The notes beneath the pieces were generated by a model, which worked only from the letters and a program-made list of their open reading frames with translations, had not been told where the DNA came from and did no database searches. Below, piece by piece: positions 23,244 to 32,007 of a DNA stretch of 40,854 nt (position 1 is the stretch's first letter; every line of letters begins with the position of its first letter). Source of the DNA: CAYVUI01 sp964454745 (GTDB lineage: Bacteria; Planctomycetota; Phycisphaerae; Sedimentisphaerales; Anaerohalosphaeraceae); contig CAYVUI010000027.1 in NCBI GenBank assembly GCA_964454745.1, positions 1-40,854 of the forward strand, read 5' to 3'. Both the position numbers and the translations under genes were made by a program.

Positions 23244-23897
23244 TCATAATCCGCAGGGTTTGTAAATAACCTTCCCAGGGAGATTCTCCTGCTTGATGAC
23301 CAGTACCTCCGGGCACAGCTCCGCGATCAGGTCATCGTGGCTTGACGCGAGTATGAATACCTTTCGTTGTTCATCCGCCAACCGTCTGACCTGGTGAGCT
23401 GTATTTAGAGCGGTAATCCTGTCCAGCGATGAACAGAATTCGTCCGCGAAGACGATCTCGGCCGGGTCCATGAGCAAATGAGCGAGCCGGGCTCGGTATC
23501 GCTGGCCTTCGCTTAGCACCTGAACTTTTTGGATTGCGCAAAACGGGTCGCTAAGTCCCGCCCGGCAAAGTGCAGACATCGCTCGCGGCGTGGGCTTATC
23601 GAAAGTATCAATGAGCGGCAAGCACGGATTCAGTGCAATTTCACCCAGCCGTTTTCGTTTGAATAACTTCATATGGTCAAAAAGGGCGTTTAGCAGAACG
23701 CTTTTGCCCGCTCCGGATGGGCCGGTGATAAAGCAAATCTGTCCGGTTTGAATCCGGAAATCTACGGAATGTGTCAGTCGCTGTTTTCCCAGGCATTGTG
23801 TGTCGATCCCGAACATCTGGATGATCTCCCGGCTGGCCCTTCCCGCGGGTGTGGAATGCGGAAAGCATTTCTCGACGTGGCAATGATACTGTTGCAT
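23244..23897 (-). CDS. soluble ABC-type ATPase, COG2401-like
   Basis: 217 residues, one ABC nucleotide-binding domain without membrane spans. Walker A G-P-S-G-A-G-K-S is at 59-66. The signature L-S-E-G-Q is at 128-132 (the second Gly replaced by Glu). Walker B with catalytic Glu, I-V-F-A-D-E, is at 148-153, and the switch His is H187 in A-S-S-H-D. All catalytic parts are present, so it should hydrolyse ATP. No transporter gene is nearby. The style (G-Q-I-C-F-I-T-G start, S-V-L-L-N) is that of COG2401, an ATPase normally fused to a GNAT domain. AAGGAGGG is 6 nt before ATG 23897. It lies 36 bp after the double-HTH gene on the same strand. Confidence 0.8.
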   Translation of the reverse strand: MQQYHCHVEKCFPHSTPAGRASREIIQMFGIDTQCLGKQRLTHSVDFRIQTGQICFITGPSGAGKSVLLNALFDHMKLFKRKRLGEIALNPCLPLIDTFDKPTPRAMSALCRAGLSDPFCAIQKVQVLSEGQRYRARLAHLLMDPAEIVFADEFCSSLDRITALNTAHQVRRLADEQRKVFILASSHDDLIAELCPEVLVIKQENLPGKVIYKPCGL

Positions 23898-23933
23898 GCA
23901 TTCCCTCCTTCAAAATGGTTGATTTGAGTTATT

Positions 23934-24431
23934 TCAGGACCCGACAGGAATAAGTCGTTTTGTCGATCCGGCCGGATTTCGGTCCGGATGGGTCTTTGGG
24001 GTATCTGAGAGCTGCTTCATCACCCGGATTTTATTGACGATTTTTTTGACCTGGTAGATCGTGAGTCCTGTTCGGCGGGCGATATCTTTTTGCCGGTGCC
24101 TGTTGAGGAAGAAGTCCCTTGCGATGGATATTTCAATCTCGCTGAGGCAATGGCGGTTTTGCAGGCAAAAGCAAAACTCTCCTTCGAGGAGCCGATTTTT
24201 GAGTTTGCGGAAACGCCGGCCTATTGTGGATTCATTTTGTCGGGTCAATCGCGCGATCTCGCTGAACTTCAGGCCGTGTTCGAGTACCATTTCCATCAGT
24301 GACCGGTCCGGACCGCTTAGCAAGTCCATCCGATTTCGCAGACGGTCGACCTGGCGGGCAGTGGTATGAGGAATCCGGATGAAACGGTCGTTTTTGCTCA
24401 CATTGTGAAAATCAAGCGTTACTCTGTCCAT
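23934..24431 (-). CDS. double helix-turn-helix regulator (sigma region 4-like)
   Basis: 165 residues with two helix-turn-helix segments. The first, about 55-78 (F-S-E-I-A-R-L-T...S-T-I-G-R-R-F-R-K), looks like sigma70 region 4. The second, about 112-134 (R-Q-K-D-I-A-R-R-T-G-L-T-I-Y-Q-V-K-K-I), has the same style. No sigma region 2 is present, so it is more likely a transcription factor than a full sigma factor. The N-terminal ~40 and C-terminal ~25 residues are unassigned. ATG 24431 follows AGGAGGG by about 6 nt; a longer frame from 24461 lacks support. It heads the minus-strand genes of the cassette, and a perfect 20-bp palindrome sits at its predicted transcription start. Confidence 0.7.
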   Translation of the reverse strand: MDRVTLDFHNVSKNDRFIRIPHTTARQVDRLRNRMDLLSGPDRSLMEMVLEHGLKFSEIARLTRQNESTIGRRFRKLKNRLLEGEFCFCLQNRHCLSEIEISIARDFFLNRHRQKDIARRTGLTIYQVKKIVNKIRVMKQLSDTPKTHPDRNPAGSTKRLIPVGS

Positions 24432-24523
24432 TATTGTCCCTCCTGACAAATAAACTAACATAATTACACATTAAAACGTCCTAAAGTAATGCTGTAAATA
24501 AGTTAAAGAACATTATTAATGTA

Positions 24524-24543
24524 TGTTAGATATATATCTAACA
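24524..24543. promoter_or_regulatory. perfect 20-bp palindrome, operator candidate
   Basis: TGTTAGATAT followed by its exact reverse complement ATATCTAACA. It covers about +1 to +20 relative to the predicted start from the promoter at 24550-24577, a typical place for an autoregulatory operator of the HTH gene. Confidence 0.6.
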
Positions 24544-24549
24544 AATATA

Positions 24550-24577
24550 ATGATACTCCATATCCGTATCGGGGCAA
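24550..24577 (-). promoter_or_regulatory. promoter of the double-HTH gene
   Basis: On the minus strand, TTGCCC (24577-24572), 16 bp, TATCAT (24555-24550). Predicted start near 24543, leader about 112 nt. Confidence 0.5.
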
Positions 24578-24690
24578 GTGAAAAATTCAGAAATTTTTAA
24601 AAACCGGTTTCAGACTCAATGCGCATCGAATATTAAGAAAAAATACGAGGAAAACTGGATAGGAAAATATTGGAAATGGAGAGAAAAGCC

Positions 24691-25011
24691 CTATTTTTCC
24701 TGCAGGAGGAACCTTTTAGCGTCATTATCCCACACAAATTGAAAATCGCCGACAGCACTGGGTACGCCGTCAGGAAAGTATTCATTGGTATCAATTGCAT
24801 TGTCCGCTTCCGTTTGGCTGTTGGGGTAGCTGCCCTCGCGGACAAAATACTGTTCGACGGCTGTGTTCATGTGGTGGAGGTTCTTTTCATTGACCTGGAC
24901 GTTTGTGGACTGGACGCTTTGAGCGATTCTGGGTATTGCGATCGCGGAAAGGGCTGCCAGGATTAATACAACGATCAACAGCTCAATCAGTGTTACACCT
25001 TTATTATTCAT
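24691..25011 (-). CDS. type IV pilin-like / pseudopilin protein
   Basis: 106 residues with a class III prepilin leader: short polar MNNKG, cleavage between G5 and V6, Glu at +5 (E10) and a hydrophobic helix to about residue 26. The rest is a small globular domain with a G-S-Y-P-N motif, as in type II secretion or type IV pilus minor pilins. It would be processed by a prepilin peptidase and assembled in the inner membrane. No other secretion gene is in the window, so the system it serves is unknown. The ribosome site is weak (GGA about 10 nt upstream). Confidence 0.85.
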   Translation of the reverse strand: MNNKGVTLIELLIVVLILAALSAIAIPRIAQSVQSTNVQVNEKNLHHMNTAVEQYFVREGSYPNSQTEADNAIDTNEYFPDGVPSAVGDFQFVWDNDAKRFLLQEK

Positions 25012-25258
25012 AAATCAGTATCCGGAAACTCCATTTCGGCTTTTCAATTCCTGGATCTACCTGAAAAAGTATCGTATTCTTCGGACATATCGGCCAATCT
25101 CTCGGGCAACTTCGCTGAAATCTATAGCAAAACAGTCCAGATACAGCAGGGAATCCTTCTCGATATTTTGTGGCCGCCTGCTGAGCCTGAATTCCTCAAG
25201 GATTGCCCAATTTATCGGATTATATAGAACAATACCCGGATATTCATAGTACAAAAAC

Positions 25259-25345
25259 TATAATAGATCACTTCTTTTCACCGTGCCGTCATGTTGTAAG
25301 GCTTCTCCTCCTTGGCCTTACGACGAAGTGACGGCACATTTTTTT
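25259..25345 (+). ncRNA. small RNA candidate with an anti-Shine-Dalgarno loop
   Basis: A perfect -10 (TATAAT, 25259-25264) is followed by a short stretch ending in a strong intrinsic terminator. The RNA would run from about 25271 to 25345, roughly 75 nt. It folds as two stacked stems: GTGCCGTCA (25283-25291) / TGACGGCAC (25329-25337), and inside it GTAAGGC (25296-25302) / GCCTTAC (25315-25321). The 12-nt loop TTCTCCTCCTTG contains CTCCTCC, complementary to Shine-Dalgarno sequences. A seven-T run closes it. No good -35 is visible. It could instead be a plain terminator of some plus-strand transcript, but no plus-strand gene lies upstream within reach. Confidence 0.5.
25283..25345 (+). terminator. 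intrinsic terminator with a double stem
   Basis: Nine-bp perfect outer stem, seven-bp inner stem, T-run 25339-25345. The run exists only on the plus strand. Confidence 0.85.
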
Positions 25346-25396
25346 CTAATTTAGTAGTTTTTCCTCGAAGTATCGGACTTTTCCGCTGGTTTTGCT

Positions 25397-25424
25397 TTGG
25401 TCATTTTCTAAAAAATGATATAAT
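25397..25424 (+). promoter_or_regulatory. promoter of the multi-PAS kinase
   Basis: Perfect TATAAT (25419-25424) preceded by TGA (extended -10), with a weak TTGGTC -35 (25397-25402) at 16 bp. Predicted start near 25431, 50 nt before the ATG. Confidence 0.6.
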
Positions 25425-25480
25425 TCGAAAGCTCGGGAGTGAGTTGTGAGATACAAGGATTGCGACAGGGACGGTAAGCG

Positions 25481-28400
25481 ATGCAGACATATATCAAGTT
25501 AAAAAAGGTCCCAATATGGCTTTTGTTGACTTTTTTAATGGTTGCGTCACCTCTTTGGGCCGATTCTGCCCGCCAGATTCTTCTGATTAATTCCTATCAT
25601 GATACCTATCCCTGGTCGCATAACGTGTCGGCCTCGATCTTCCGTTCTTTACAGCAAAGCGAGTTTGAGGTGGAACTTCACCGGGAGTATTTGGATTCCA
25701 AGCGTTTCGAACCGGAGGAAGTTTTCCCTGCTTTTTATGAGCTGTTAAAGAATAAATTCACTGAACATGCCTTTGAGGTCATCGTGCTGGTAGATAACAA
25801 CGCCCTGGCTTTTTACCGGCAGTACGGTAAGGATCTTTTCCCGGGAGTCCCGGTGGTCTTTTGCGGGATCAATAATTTTACTACGGATATGCTCTCGGGC
25901 CTTTCCCATATTACGGGGGTATCAGAGAACCCGGATTTTGCGGGAACCATCGAAACGATCCTGAAACTCCAGCCGCAGGTCGAGACCATCGCGTTTGTGA
26001 CCTGTACCGTTGAAACGGCGAAAATCCACCGGGTGAATTTTCTCACGGCAGCCGGGCCCTTTGCCAATCGGGTTGATTTTCTTGATCTGCATGAAATGGT
26101 TCCTTCGGAACTGATGACATCTCTTTTCAATCTCAAACCGGAAACGTCTGTCGTTGTTACCTTGTCTTACCAGAAAGACCCCGAAGGAACGACTTATGAC
26201 GTCGAAGAAACCATACGATTAATTGCCGAATCCGGACTGCCTCAGTATTCATGCTGGGAGCAGTATCTGCACCCCGGCGTGGTCGGCGGAATCATGGTTG
26301 ACGCCAATACACATGGTTCGCAAGCTGCCGAGATGGTGTTGCGGATTCTCCGGGGAGAGCAAGCGGAGGATATCCCTGTCGAAAAATCAAGCAGCCAGGC
26401 GATTTTTGACTATCAGCAACTCATAAAATTTGGAATTTCTCCTGCGAATCTGCCTGAGGGGGCACAGATCCTCAACAGTCCGGACGTTTTCTGGAACAAA
26501 TACCAGGAGTATCTCCTTGCGGGAACTGTGATTATTCTCGTAATGCTGGGACTGATTCTTTTCTTGATTGCAAATGTTCTGCGAAGAAAACGAACACAGC
26601 AGACTCTTGAAGCGATTCTGAATTCCCTGCCGGACCTGGTTTTGATGCATGATTATACCGGGAAGATTTTATTTGCGAACCCTGCGGCGGCGGCAAGGCT
26701 GGGGTATGATCACGAGCAACTGATGAAAAAAAGTATTTCAGAGGTTGAGGAACCCGAATTTGCGAAATCCTACTCCGATCGTATGAATTTTGTCCATCAA
26801 CATGGAAAACACGGTCGGCAGGGGCAATATGTATCTCGGGCAGGTACGGTGTTCGATGTGGATACTAAGACATCCCAGGTGTTGTTTGATTCGAGGCATG
26901 TTGTTCTCTCAGTGGCTCGCGATATCACGGACCTAAAACAGACTGAATATGCTTTGCGGGAGAGTCAGTATCGTCTGAATATTCTCTTTCAGCAGGCTGC
27001 GGATGCCATTTTTTTGTGTGACCGCAAGGGCCGGCTGATTGAAGTCAATGAGCAGGCCTGCCGTTCGACCGGGCATACCCGGCAAGAGCTGCTGACCATG
27101 TATGCAACGGATGTTGATGTAGAAACGACGACTCCTGAGGCTCTTGAAAGATTTGTCGAGCAGTTGCTGCAATCGGGGGAGTCAGTCATTGTTGAAACCC
27201 GACACCAGCGAAAAGACGGATCCAGTTTCCCTGTCGAGATGACGCTGTCTCCGCTCGAAACACCTGGCCAGCCCTGTGTGATGGGAATCGCACGTGATAT
27301 TACAAAGCGAAAAGGGGCTCTCGAAGCTCTTGAAGAAAGCAACCGCATGTTCCGCGGTACTTTTGAGCAGGCGGCGGTGGGCGTGGCTCATGTTTCGCCG
27401 GATGGTAGTTTTACGCGGATCAATCAGCGTTTCTGTGATATCGTTGGGTATACGCATGAGGAAATGGTCGAGAAAACTTTTCAGGAAATTACTCACCCGA
27501 AAGACCTGGATGCCGATCTCGCTTATGTAAATCAGCTTTTTGAAGGTGAGATCGAACACTACTCGATGGAAAAGCGATATTTCCATAAGAAGGGCCATGT
27601 CGTATGGGTCAATCTTACCGTAGCCCTCATGCAGAGAGAGGATGGCAGCCCTGAATATATGATTTCGGTGGTGGAGGACATCTCTGACCGCAAAGCTGCC
27701 GAGCAGGCATTGCTTGAAAGTGAGGTAAGGTTCCGGGAACTGTTCCAGAATATGGACAGTGCCGTTGTGATCTACGAGGCGATCGACGACGGACAGGATT
27801 TCATCTTCAAAGATATTAACCCCGCGGGAGAGAGAATCGGCCAGACAAGCCGGGAAGATCATATTGGAAAAAGGATTCTGGATGTGTATCCCGGGTTGAA
27901 GGAGTCCGGCCTGTTTGACGTCATTCAAAGCGTATGGAAAACTTCTAATCCTGAAAAAGTCCCGGTTACGGCTTATGAGGACCAGAGCCTGTCTCTGTGG
28001 ATAGACAGTTATATCTGTAAAATCCCCACCGGGGAAATTGTTGCGGTATATAACGACATTACGGAACAAAAACAGTCCGAGCAGGCACTGCTTGAAAGTG
28101 AAGTTCGCTTCCGGGAACTGTTTGAAAATATGGGCAGCGGCGTGGCCGTTTATGAAGTGCAAAATGACGGGCAGGATTTCATTTTCAAGGATATCAATCC
28201 CGCGGGGGCAAGGATCGGTCAGATTCCAAGAGAAGAGCACTTGGGTCGAAATGTTCGGGATGTGTATCCCGGCCTTGCAGAGATCGGGCTGATCGATGTA
28301 TTTCGTAATGTCTGGGAAACCGGCAATCCCCAGCACCACCCCATGTCGGCTTACGAGGACGAAAGAGTTTCGCTCTGGGTAGAAAATTATGTATGCAAAC

Positions 28401-31400
28401 TGCCGACCGGTGAGATTGTGGCCGTGTATGATGACATCACCGAGCGAAAACAGGCGGAGGAGGCACTTCGCGAAAGTGAACAGCGGTTCCGTAACTTTAT
28501 TGAGCTTGCCCCGGACCCGATCTTCATCCATGACCGGGAAGGGAAGATTCATGTGACTAACCAGGCTGCGTGCAATACCCTCGGCTATGCACCGGAAGAG
28601 CTTGCACAAATGAATATCATCGATGTGGAGGCTGCTTTAAACTCTGTTGAGGATGTGCATCATGTTCTTGACCAGGTTCATGAAAAAAAGACCATGATTA
28701 CTTATGGGCAGCATGTAAGAAAGGATGGTTCGACATATCCCGTTGAAGTCAACCTCGCTTGCCTTGGCGGAGACAATCCGCATCTTGCCCTTGCGATGGC
28801 CCGTGATATTTCAGTCCGGCAAAAATATGAACAGGAAATCCGGGAAAGCGAACAGCGGCTTAACAGTATCTTTACCTCTGCCCCGGTGGGGATCGGGATG
28901 GTGGTTAACCGCGTCCTGACCCGCGTCAATGACCGATTCTGTGAGATTACCGGGTACAGTTCCCAGGAGCTGTGCGGAAAAAGTGCCCGGATTCTGTATC
29001 CAACCCAGGAGGATTATGATTATGTCGGGAAAGAGAAATACCGTCAGATCGGTGAAAGGGGGACCGGCTCGGTCGAGACGCGGTTCCGTAAAAAGAACGG
29101 TGAAATCATTAATGTGATCCTCTCGTCCACGCCGCTCGATTCGGAGGACTGGTCCAGGGGGGTCACCTTTACAGCAATGGATATCACCGCTCGAAAGAAA
29201 ATGGAAGACGAGCTTCGCCAGAGCGAACAGCAGATTCGCAGTGTGTTCCGTTCCACCCCGGTGGGCATCGGGCAGGCAAAGGATCGAATCATTTTGCGCG
29301 TCAATGACCGCCTCTGTGAAATGATAGGTCGTTCGAGCGAAGAGCTTCTCGGGCAGGATACAAGCATTTTATATCCCACGCAGGAAGAGTATGAGCGGAT
29401 AGGCAGGGAACACTACCATGATATCCGTGAAAAAGGGATTGCGCAGTCGGAGTCGCAAATCATGAGAAAGGACGGCACGATACTGGACGTGCTGATTAGT
29501 TCCGCTCGGCTGGATGCCCATGACCCGGCCAAGGGGATTACTTTCTCCATCTCCGATATCACAACGATTAAGAGTGTTGAAAAAGAGCTTCGGCGAAGTG
29601 AGCAGCTTCTTCGTGATACCGGACGTATCGCCAGGATCGGGGGTTGGCAGTTGGATTCACAAACCCGTCAACTGACCATGACTCCTGAGACACGTGAGAT
29701 CCATGAACTGGAACCTGAACAAACGATTACCCTTGAAGAGGCGATCGATTTCTATGATCCTCAAGCGGTTCCCGTGATTCGCCAGGCGGTGACCGAATGT
29801 CTTGAAAACGGCGTGCCCTTTGAACATGAACTTGAATTTATTACTGCCAAAGGCCGTCATATCTGGATTCATGCCGAGGGACAGGCATACCGCGATGCAA
29901 ATGGAGATATTGAGCGTATCGGCGGTACTTTCCAGGATGTGACCGACAGGGTATTGGCCCGGAAGGCGATTGAGGAATCGGAGGAAAAATATCGTTTGCT
30001 CTTTGAAACCAGTGCAGAGGGTGTTGTCATCATGGACGAAGCAGTGCGGGATGCAAATCAGCGGTCACTTGAAATGTTCGAAGTGACGTATGACGAGATG
30101 ATCGGAAAAGCACCCTGGGAGTTGTCTCCTGAAACACAACCGGATGGCAAAGATTCAAAGATTGCGGCATTTGAATTCATTGAAAGAGCGATGAAGGGTG
30201 AAACGGTTAGTTTTGACTGGACTTCGCGCAGTGTAAAAGGAAGGCTTTTTGATGTTATTGTTACGCTAAAGCCGCTGGTTATAAGAGGCCAACAGCTTTT
30301 ACTGGCCTCGATCAGGGATATTACTGATCGAAAGCAGGCCGAACGGGAAATTCGCGAGACCAGCCATCGTCTCAGCAGCATCCTTGACAGTATCAGTGAC
30401 GGCTTTTTTGCCCTGAACGAAGACATGATTGTTACTTATTATAACAGTGCGGCGGAACGGCTGCTGAACAATCCTGCTGAAAATGTCATCGGAAAAAAAA
30501 TATTTGAAGAATGCTTCCCCGAGGCGGCAGGTTCGGTTTTTGAGGAAAAATACCAACAGGCTCTTGAAAGCAAAGAGATGCTGATATTCGAGGTGTATTT
30601 TGATACGCCGCCGTATGAGAACTGGTACAATGTTCGCGTGTATCCTTTTGAAGACGGCATCAGCATCTACTTCCAGATTACGACCGAGCAGAAACTGGCC
30701 CAGGCCATGATTCGTGAGAGTGAGAAAAATTATCGAACACTCGTGGAAAATCTCCAGGAAGGAATCTGGCGTTTTGATCAGGAAGACCGTACGACTTTTG
30801 TCAACCCCGCGATGGCTGAAATGCTCGGTTACGAACCGGAAGAAATGATGAATAAAACCCCTGATGAGTTTATCCTTCCTTCGGAATATGAGCAGTTGAT
30901 ACAGTTTACGAGACAGATTCATGAAGGCATGGCGGTTCGGGCGGAATCGACGTATCTGCACAAAGAAGGCGACTGGGTTTCCATGCTGATTAACGCGGCC
31001 CCCTCCTTTGATGAGCAGGGCAACTACAAGGGCATGCTGGCGGCGATGACGAATATCTCTGAGCGCAAAGAACTCGAACACCAGCGGGAAAGCCTGATGA
31101 GAAATCTCGAACTCAAAAACAAGGAACTCGAGAGTATTATTTATGTCGCCTCCCATGACCTCCGCAGTCCGCTGGTCAATATCCAGGGCTTTAGCAGTGA
31201 ACTGGTTACCGACTTCAAGGAAATGCTTGGCATCCTGGCGAAAATCGAGATTCCGCTGAATCAGCGGGCCGTACTCAATGAAAATCTCCTGCGCAATATT
31301 CCGGATTCTCTTAAATACATTACGATGAGTGTCAAGAAAATGGATATCCTGCTGCGGGGCCTGCTCAAGGTCTCCCGGATGGGACGGGCAACGATCAATC

Positions 31401-31852
31401 TCCGCAGAGTGAATATCAATCAGCTTCTGGAAGAAGTCATTGCGTCCCTGCAGTACCAGATTAACAAAACGGACGCTGAAGTTGTCATTCAGCCTGATAT
31501 GCCCCGGTGCCAGGCCGACTATACACAGCTTACGCATGTCTTTTCCAATCTCATCGACAATGCCGTGAAGTATCTTGATCCCTCACGTTCCGGGCGGATC
31601 GAAATTTTTGGTGCCGCCGAGGATTCCATGGTGACCTATTGCATCCGGGATAACGGGATCGGCATCAGCGAAGGCCACCAGGACCGGATATTCGAGATTT
31701 TCCATCGTCTGGACCCGTCAGGTCCGATTCAGGGGGAAGGACTGGGCCTGACCATCGTCAAACGCATAATTGACCGCCTCGGCGGGACGGTTACCCTCGA
31801 GTCTGAACCGGGGCAGGGCACGTCATTCTATATCACTCTGCCTACTGCCTGA
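25481..31852 (+). CDS. giant membrane sensor histidine kinase with 12 PAS domains
   Basis: 2123 residues. A signal/anchor segment (about 9-27) is followed by an extracytoplasmic ABC substrate-binding-like domain (about 30-320, I-L-L-I-N-S-Y-H-D...P-W-S start). A membrane span (about 343-366) follows, then about twelve PAS domains of ~125 residues starting near 374, 496, 623, 750, 876, 1001, 1126, 1251, 1376, 1503, 1629 and 1749. Each ends in the usual D-I-T-x-x-K/R-K linker. A HisKA dimerisation domain has phospho-accepting H1892 in A-S-H-D-L-R-S-P-L. The HATPase domain has N-L-I-D-N-A-V-K-Y, D-N-G-I-G-I and E-G-L-G-L-T-I-V-K. No receiver domain and no response regulator gene nearby: an orphan kinase. 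The periplasmic domain probably senses a small molecule. PAS 4/5 and PAS 7/8 are recent duplicates (DNA offsets 378 and 375 bp). Confidence 0.92.
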   Translation: MQTYIKLKKVPIWLLLTFLMVASPLWADSARQILLINSYHDTYPWSHNVSASIFRSLQQSEFEVELHREYLDSKRFEPEEVFPAFYELLKNKFTEHAFEVIVLVDNNALAFYRQYGKDLFPGVPVVFCGINNFTTDMLSGLSHITGVSENPDFAGTIETILKLQPQVETIAFVTCTVETAKIHRVNFLTAAGPFANRVDFLDLHEMVPSELMTSLFNLKPETSVVVTLSYQKDPEGTTYDVEETIRLIAESGLPQYSCWEQYLHPGVVGGIMVDANTHGSQAAEMVLRILRGEQAEDIPVEKSSSQAIFDYQQLIKFGISPANLPEGAQILNSPDVFWNKYQEYLLAGTVIILVMLGLILFLIANVLRRKRTQQTLEAILNSLPDLVLMHDYTGKILFANPAAAARLGYDHEQLMKKSISEVEEPEFAKSYSDRMNFVHQHGKHGRQGQYVSRAGTVFDVDTKTSQVLFDSRHVVLSVARDITDLKQTEYALRESQYRLNILFQQAADAIFLCDRKGRLIEVNEQACRSTGHTRQELLTMYATDVDVETTTPEALERFVEQLLQSGESVIVETRHQRKDGSSFPVEMTLSPLETPGQPCVMGIARDITKRKGALEALEESNRMFRGTFEQAAVGVAHVSPDGSFTRINQRFCDIVGYTHEEMVEKTFQEITHPKDLDADLAYVNQLFEGEIEHYSMEKRYFHKKGHVVWVNLTVALMQREDGSPEYMISVVEDISDRKAAEQALLESEVRFRELFQNMDSAVVIYEAIDDGQDFIFKDINPAGERIGQTSREDHIGKRILDVYPGLKESGLFDVIQSVWKTSNPEKVPVTAYEDQSLSLWIDSYICKIPTGEIVAVYNDITEQKQSEQALLESEVRFRELFENMGSGVAVYEVQNDGQDFIFKDINPAGARIGQIPREEHLGRNVRDVYPGLAEIGLIDVFRNVWETGNPQHHPMSAYEDERVSLWVENYVCKLPTGEIVAVYDDITERKQAEEALRESEQRFRNFIELAPDPIFIHDREGKIHVTNQAACNTLGYAPEELAQMNIIDVEAALNSVEDVHHVLDQVHEKKTMITYGQHVRKDGSTYPVEVNLACLGGDNPHLALAMARDISVRQKYEQEIRESEQRLNSIFTSAPVGIGMVVNRVLTRVNDRFCEITGYSSQELCGKSARILYPTQEDYDYVGKEKYRQIGERGTGSVETRFRKKNGEIINVILSSTPLDSEDWSRGVTFTAMDITARKKMEDELRQSEQQIRSVFRSTPVGIGQAKDRIILRVNDRLCEMIGRSSEELLGQDTSILYPTQEEYERIGREHYHDIREKGIAQSESQIMRKDGTILDVLISSARLDAHDPAKGITFSISDITTIKSVEKELRRSEQLLRDTGRIARIGGWQLDSQTRQLTMTPETREIHELEPEQTITLEEAIDFYDPQAVPVIRQAVTECLENGVPFEHELEFITAKGRHIWIHAEGQAYRDANGDIERIGGTFQDVTDRVLARKAIEESEEKYRLLFETSAEGVVIMDEAVRDANQRSLEMFEVTYDEMIGKAPWELSPETQPDGKDSKIAAFEFIERAMKGETVSFDWTSRSVKGRLFDVIVTLKPLVIRGQQLLLASIRDITDRKQAEREIRETSHRLSSILDSISDGFFALNEDMIVTYYNSAAERLLNNPAENVIGKKIFEECFPEAAGSVFEEKYQQALESKEMLIFEVYFDTPPYENWYNVRVYPFEDGISIYFQITTEQKLAQAMIRESEKNYRTLVENLQEGIWRFDQEDRTTFVNPAMAEMLGYEPEEMMNKTPDEFILPSEYEQLIQFTRQIHEGMAVRAESTYLHKEGDWVSMLINAAPSFDEQGNYKGMLAAMTNISERKELEHQRESLMRNLELKNKELESIIYVASHDLRSPLVNIQGFSSELVTDFKEMLGILAKIEIPLNQRAVLNENLLRNIPDSLKYITMSVKKMDILLRGLLKVSRMGRATINLRRVNINQLLEEVIASLQYQINKTDAEVVIQPDMPRCQADYTQLTHVFSNLIDNAVKYLDPSRSGRIEIFGAAEDSMVTYCIRDNGIGISEGHQDRIFEIFHRLDPSGPIQGEGLGLTIVKRIIDRLGGTVTLESEPGQGTSFYITLPTA

Positions 31853-31894
31853 CGCGGCCCAGCAGCCCGTTTCCACGGAAACGGACACACAAAC

Positions 31895-31923
31895 TTGCTA
31901 TTTTCCTGCTGGTACGGTATAAC
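31895..31923 (+). promoter_or_regulatory. promoter of proS
   Basis: TTGCTA (31895-31900), 17 bp, TATAAC (31918-31923). Predicted start near 31930, leader about 78 nt. A 7-bp stem with a 4-nt loop at 31867-31884 lies just upstream, after the kinase stop. Confidence 0.6.
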
Positions 31924-32007
31924 TCCACAATCGGGTATGAAATGCTGTGATGCCCAAGGCGAGGCGGGCAGCGGTACACAATCAATACGAAGAAAGGTTA
32001 TCCGGAA

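Noticed and set aside
25057..25254. 65-codon minus-strand open frame before the pilin gene
   Set aside because: It needs a TTG start, has no good ribosome site and no recognisable pattern; too weak to call.
27182..28609. 475-codon antisense open frame inside the kinase gene
   Set aside because: It mirrors the codon pattern of the PAS-repeat gene; composition and repeats explain it.
30299..31537. 412-codon antisense open frame inside the kinase gene
   Set aside because: Shadow of the kinase reading frame, no ribosome site.
31867..31884. 7-bp hairpin after the kinase as a terminator
   Set aside because: No T-run follows on either strand.
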